A DNA stretch of 64,000 nucleotides from JAIBJN01 sp963699495 (GTDB taxonomy: Bacteria; Actinomycetota; Thermoleophilia; Gaiellales; Gaiellaceae). Of this stretch, positions 61,435-64,000 are shown in pieces. The position numbers and the translations under genes were made by a program. Below the pieces are notes generated by a model, which worked only from the letters and a program-made list of their open reading frames with translations, had not been told where the DNA came from and did no database searches. Numbering within the stretch: position 1 is the first letter of the stretch; each line of letters begins with the position of its first letter. The stretch is from contig CAVOUB010000008.1 in assembly GCA_963699495.1 (NCBI GenBank), positions 1 to 64,000 of the forward strand. Reading direction: 5' to 3'.

Positions 61435-62720
61435 GCAACGTACTCCGTGTAGCCGCGGAAGCCCGGGTAGAGCGGGCGGCGCTGGGTGAGCGCATCGCTC
61501 CGTGCGCGCAGCGCGTCGAGGTCGCCGTCCCCGAGCGCGCCGCCGATGATCTCCCCCACCTCGCGCAGGTCGTCCTCGTCGAACCCGCGCATCGTCACCG
61601 CAGGCGTCCCCAGGCGGATGCCGGAGGCCTCGAGCGGCGGCCGCTCGTCGAACGGGACCGTGTTGCGGTTGGCGGTGATCCTGACCTCGTGCAGGCGCTG
61701 CTCGGCGGCGCGGCCGGTCCACTCGCTCCGGCGCAGGTCGACCTGGACGAGATGGGTGTCGGTGCCGCCGGTGAGGAGGTCGAAGCCGCCGCCGAGCAGC
61801 GACTCGGCCAGTGCATCCGCGTTTGCCCGGATCTGGCCCTGGTAGGCGCGGAACGCGTCGGTGGCCGCGATCTTGAAGCAGGTCGCCTTGGCGGCGATCA
61901 CGTGCAGGAGCGGTCCGCCCTGCATCCCCGGGAAGACCGCCTTGTCGATCGCTGCCGCGTGCTCGTCCTTGCAGAGGATCAGCCCGGCACGCGGCCCCGC
62001 CAGCGTCTTGTGGGTCGTCGAGGTGACGTAATCGCAGTGCGGGACCGGGTTCGGGTGAAGCCCGGCCGCGACGAGCCCGGCGATGTGGGCCATGTCGCAG
62101 AGGAGCAGCGCGCCGACCTCGTCCGCGATCGCGCGGAAGCGGTCGGCCTCGATCGTCCGCGGGTACGCGGACGCGCCGCAGACGATCAGCTTCGGCCGGT
62201 GCTCCTTCGCGAGGCGCTCAACCTCGTCGAAGTCGATCAGGCCGGTCTCCCGGTCGACGCCGTAGCCGGCGACGTCGTAGAGCTTCCCGGAGAAGTTCAC
62301 CTTGAGCCCGTGCGTGAGGTGGCCGCCGTGGTCGAGCCGCATTGCGAGGATGGCGTCGCCGGGGTCGAGACAGCTGAAGTAGACGGCCATGTTCGTCTGC
62401 GCGCCCGCGTGCGGTTGCACGTTGGCGTGCTCCGCGCCGAAGAGGGTCTTCGCCCTGTCGATGGCGAGCTGCTCGATCTCGTCGACGACCTCGCACCCGC
62501 CGTAGTACCGCCGGCCGGGGTAGCCCTCGGCGTACTTGTTCGTCGGGACGCTCCCCACGGCCTCGAACACCGAGGGCCAGGTGAAGTTCTCGGACGCGAT
62601 CAGCTCGATCGTGCCGCGCTGGCGCTCGAGCTCGCGACCGATCAGCTCGACGAGGTCGGGATCGACGTCCGCGAGCGCGGCGCGCCGCAGCTCCTCGAGG
62701 GTCTCCACCGCGACAGCCAT
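61431..62720 (-). CDS. Serine hydroxymethyltransferase (GlyA)
   Basis: 429 residues from ATG 62720 (ATG 62744 possible). Interconverts serine and glycine with tetrahydrofolate, supplying one-carbon units that MetH uses. Key parts: 'LIASENFTWPSVFEAVGS', 'NKYAEGYPGRRYYGGCEVVD', 'NVQPHAGAQTNMAVYF', PLP lysine in 'VTSTTHKTLAGPRAG', and 'GGTDTHLVQVDLRRS'. Overlaps upp by four bases. Confidence 0.96.
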   Translation of the reverse strand: MAVAVETLEELRRAALADVDPDLVELIGRELERQRGTIELIASENFTWPSVFEAVGSVPTNKYAEGYPGRRYYGGCEVVDEIEQLAIDRAKTLFGAEHANVQPHAGAQTNMAVYFSCLDPGDAILAMRLDHGGHLTHGLKVNFSGKLYDVAGYGVDRETGLIDFDEVERLAKEHRPKLIVCGASAYPRTIEADRFRAIADEVGALLLCDMAHIAGLVAAGLHPNPVPHCDYVTSTTHKTLAGPRAGLILCKDEHAAAIDKAVFPGMQGGPLLHVIAAKATCFKIAATDAFRAYQGQIRANADALAESLLGGGFDLLTGGTDTHLVQVDLRRSEWTGRAAEQRLHEVRITANRNTVPFDERPPLEASGIRLGTPAVTMRGFDEDDLREVGEIIGGALGDGDLDALRARSDALTQRRPLYPGFRGYTEYVA

Positions 62721-62779
62721 CCGTGCCACTTTACTGTCCTGCACTGGACGGGCAAGCCGCTCCGTGCAATCTTGAGTGA

Positions 62780-63070
62780 GTGGGGATTGTGGGGATCCTG
62801 GCCGTTGCGGCGCTCGTCGTCGTTCCGCTCGTCCGCGAGTACGCGGACTTCCGCCGTGCGTGGGGGCTCGGGCGGATGTCGGCGCTCGGGGTGACCGGGC
62901 TCGTCATCCCGGCCACCGCGATCGGGCTCGCCGTCGCGCTCCCGTTCGGGAACTGGCCCTTCGTGCAGTGGGGCGTGACCGTGGCCGCGGCGCTCGCGGC
63001 CTACTCGCTCGCCGTGCGCGCGGTCGAAGGCGTGCTCGCGCCGGAGCGGGCCTCCTCCCACTCGCGCTGA
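62780..63070 (+). CDS. Small two- to three-helix membrane protein
   Basis: 96 residues from GTG 62780: 'GIVGILAVAALVVVPLVRE' and two more hydrophobic helices around 'ALGVTGLVIPATAIGLAVAL' and 'WGVTVAAALAAYSLAVRAV'. No family recognised. It is divergent from glyA and its last 70 bases overlap the convergent epimerase gene, so one of the two ends may be mis-set. A start at the second GTG (62789) is possible. Confidence 0.5.
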   Translation: MGIVGILAVAALVVVPLVREYADFRRAWGLGRMSALGVTGLVIPATAIGLAVALPFGNWPFVQWGVTVAAALAAYSLAVRAVEGVLAPERASSHSR

Positions 63071-64000
63071 GAAACGCCGGCCACGTCGTCCTCCGGCTCG
63101 AGGGCGGGGCCGACGGTTCGCTGGTGCTTGATCACGTCTGCGAGGACCACGTCGAGGTCGAGCGTGGCCTGCCAGCCGACCGCGCCGGCGATCTTCTCCG
63201 TGGCGGGGACGCGGTGGTACATGTCCTCGATGCCGAGCCCGTAGACCTCCTCGTACGGGACGAACTGGAGCTCGGAGTCTGAGCGCGTCATCTCGAGCAC
63301 CCGCCGGGAGAGGTCGAGGATGCTGATCGACTGCTGGGAGCCGACGTTGTAGATCTCGCCGCTCGTGGCCGGGCTGTCCATGAGGGCGGAGAGCGCGCGG
63401 ACGGTGTCGGCGACGTGGCAGAAGCAGCGCGTCTGCGTCCCGTCGCCGTGGATCTCCAGCGGCCGGCCGGCGAGGGCCCGCTCGACGAAGCGCGGGATGA
63501 CCATCCCGTACTGGCCGCTCTGCCGCGGGCCGACCGTGTTGAAGAGGCGGGCGATCACGCAGTCGAGCCCGCGCTCCTGGTGGTAGGCCAGCGCGAGGAG
63601 CTCGTCCATCGCCTTCGAGTCGGCGTACGCCCAGCGGCGCGTGGTGGTGGGGCCGTAGACTCGGCGTGCGTCCTCAGGGAGCGGCGTCCGGTCGCGGTGG
63701 TCGCCGTAGACCTCCGAGGTGGACGCGAGGAGCACGCGCTTCCCGAAGCGGTGCGCGTGCTCGAGGACGACCTCGGTCCCGCGCACGTTCGTCAGCAGCG
63801 TGCGAACGGGCTGCTCGACGATGAGGCGCACGCCGACCGCGGCCGCCAGGTGGTAGACGACGTCGCACTTGTAGACCAGCTCGTTGACGACGGTCGGCGA
63901 GAGCACGGAGTCGACGACCAGGTGGAAGTCCCACCGCTCGCGCAGGTGCGCCACGTTTTCCAGCGAGCCGGTGGAGAGGTCGTCGAGCGCGTAGACCTCC
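63001..64000 (-). CDS. NAD-dependent sugar-nucleotide epimerase/decarboxylase (5' end outside window)
   Basis: At least 333 residues visible; the N-terminal Rossmann glycine motif lies beyond the window edge, where the frame is still open ('VYALDDLSTGSLENV'). Extended-SDR features: 'CDVVYHLAAAVGVRLIVEQP', 'RVLLASTSEVYGDHRDRTPL', the active-site 'YADSKAMDELLAL' (YxxxK variant with Ser/Tyr positions preserved), 'FNTVGPRQSGQYGMVIPRFV', 'IHGDGTQTRCFCHVADTVRA'. Resembles UDP-glucuronate decarboxylase or dTDP-glucose dehydratase relatives. Fits the nucleotide-sugar theme of the window. Confidence 0.85.
   Translation of the reverse strand, partial: EVYALDDLSTGSLENVAHLRERWDFHLVVDSVLSPTVVNELVYKCDVVYHLAAAVGVRLIVEQPVRTLLTNVRGTEVVLEHAHRFGKRVLLASTSEVYGDHRDRTPLPEDARRVYGPTTTRRWAYADSKAMDELLALAYHQERGLDCVIARLFNTVGPRQSGQYGMVIPRFVERALAGRPLEIHGDGTQTRCFCHVADTVRALSALMDSPATSGEIYNVGSQQSISILDLSRRVLEMTRSDSELQFVPYEEVYGLGIEDMYHRVPATEKIAGAVGWQATLDLDVVLADVIKHQRTVGPALEPEDDVAGVSQREWEEARSGASTPSTARTASE

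Overview
The window is very GC-rich, with GTG and TTG starts common and many 4-base stop/start overlaps. The run comF-hpf-secA-prfB-ftsEX-ctp-rnr-smpB-ssrA, the F-type ATP synthase locus, long-form HPF, SecA with a SEC-C tail and the LCP/WecA envelope genes fit a high-GC Actinomycetota chromosome. The closest feel is Thermoleophilia (Gaiellales/Solirubrobacterales), but that class assignment is an inference from gene content, not a database match.

Layout. 1-11.9 kb is an accessory-looking region: a small operon (DUF2007-like protein, NAD(P)-binding SDR, tiny membrane protein, broken YCII-like gene), a LuxR/AAA regulator followed by MMPL transporter, membrane hydrolase and membrane protein, and an SthA-like flavoprotein. 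It is punctuated by three same-orientation copies of the 3' end of the tmRNA gene (113-152, 2892-2921, 11911-11951). Only the last belongs to an intact ssrA (11915-12276). This looks like stacked relics of elements integrated at ssrA. 12.3-23.8 kb holds the conserved trans-translation, RNA decay, secretion and division block, nearly all on the minus strand. 23.8-33.5 kb is a sugar-uptake and catabolism operon (XylFGH-like ABC importer, two Gfo/Idh oxidoreductases, XylA-like isomerase, GlcG-like protein, xylulokinase-like kinase) divergent from a ROK repressor. 33.5-43.8 kb combines nucleotide-sugar genes (two nucleotidyltransferases, a cupin), an LCP cell-wall ligase and SAM-cycle enzymes (mtnA, sahH, metH). 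43.8-58.1 kb is the ATP synthase locus, order atpI-B-E-F-H-A-G, then kelch-oppA-oppB-oppC-oppD-oppF-anti-sigma, then atpD-atpC: the operon is split by a co-directional 7 kb block. 58.2-64 kb holds a PLP decarboxylase, a WecA-like transferase, upp, glyA, a small membrane protein and a truncated NAD-dependent epimerase.

A recurring feature is that otherwise well-conserved genes are broken by one-base shifts or, once, an in-frame stop. One of them is atpE, which should be essential, so a good part of this is probably indel error in the sequence rather than gene decay. Disrupted genes are flagged individually and the position of each shift is given.

The most interesting signals are the repeated ssrA 3' ends, the split ATP synthase operon, the two-oxidoreductase sugar operon, a perfect hairpin that overlaps the mtnA start codon, a structured segment with a terminator between rnr and smpB, and an LCP protein with an extra C-terminal domain.
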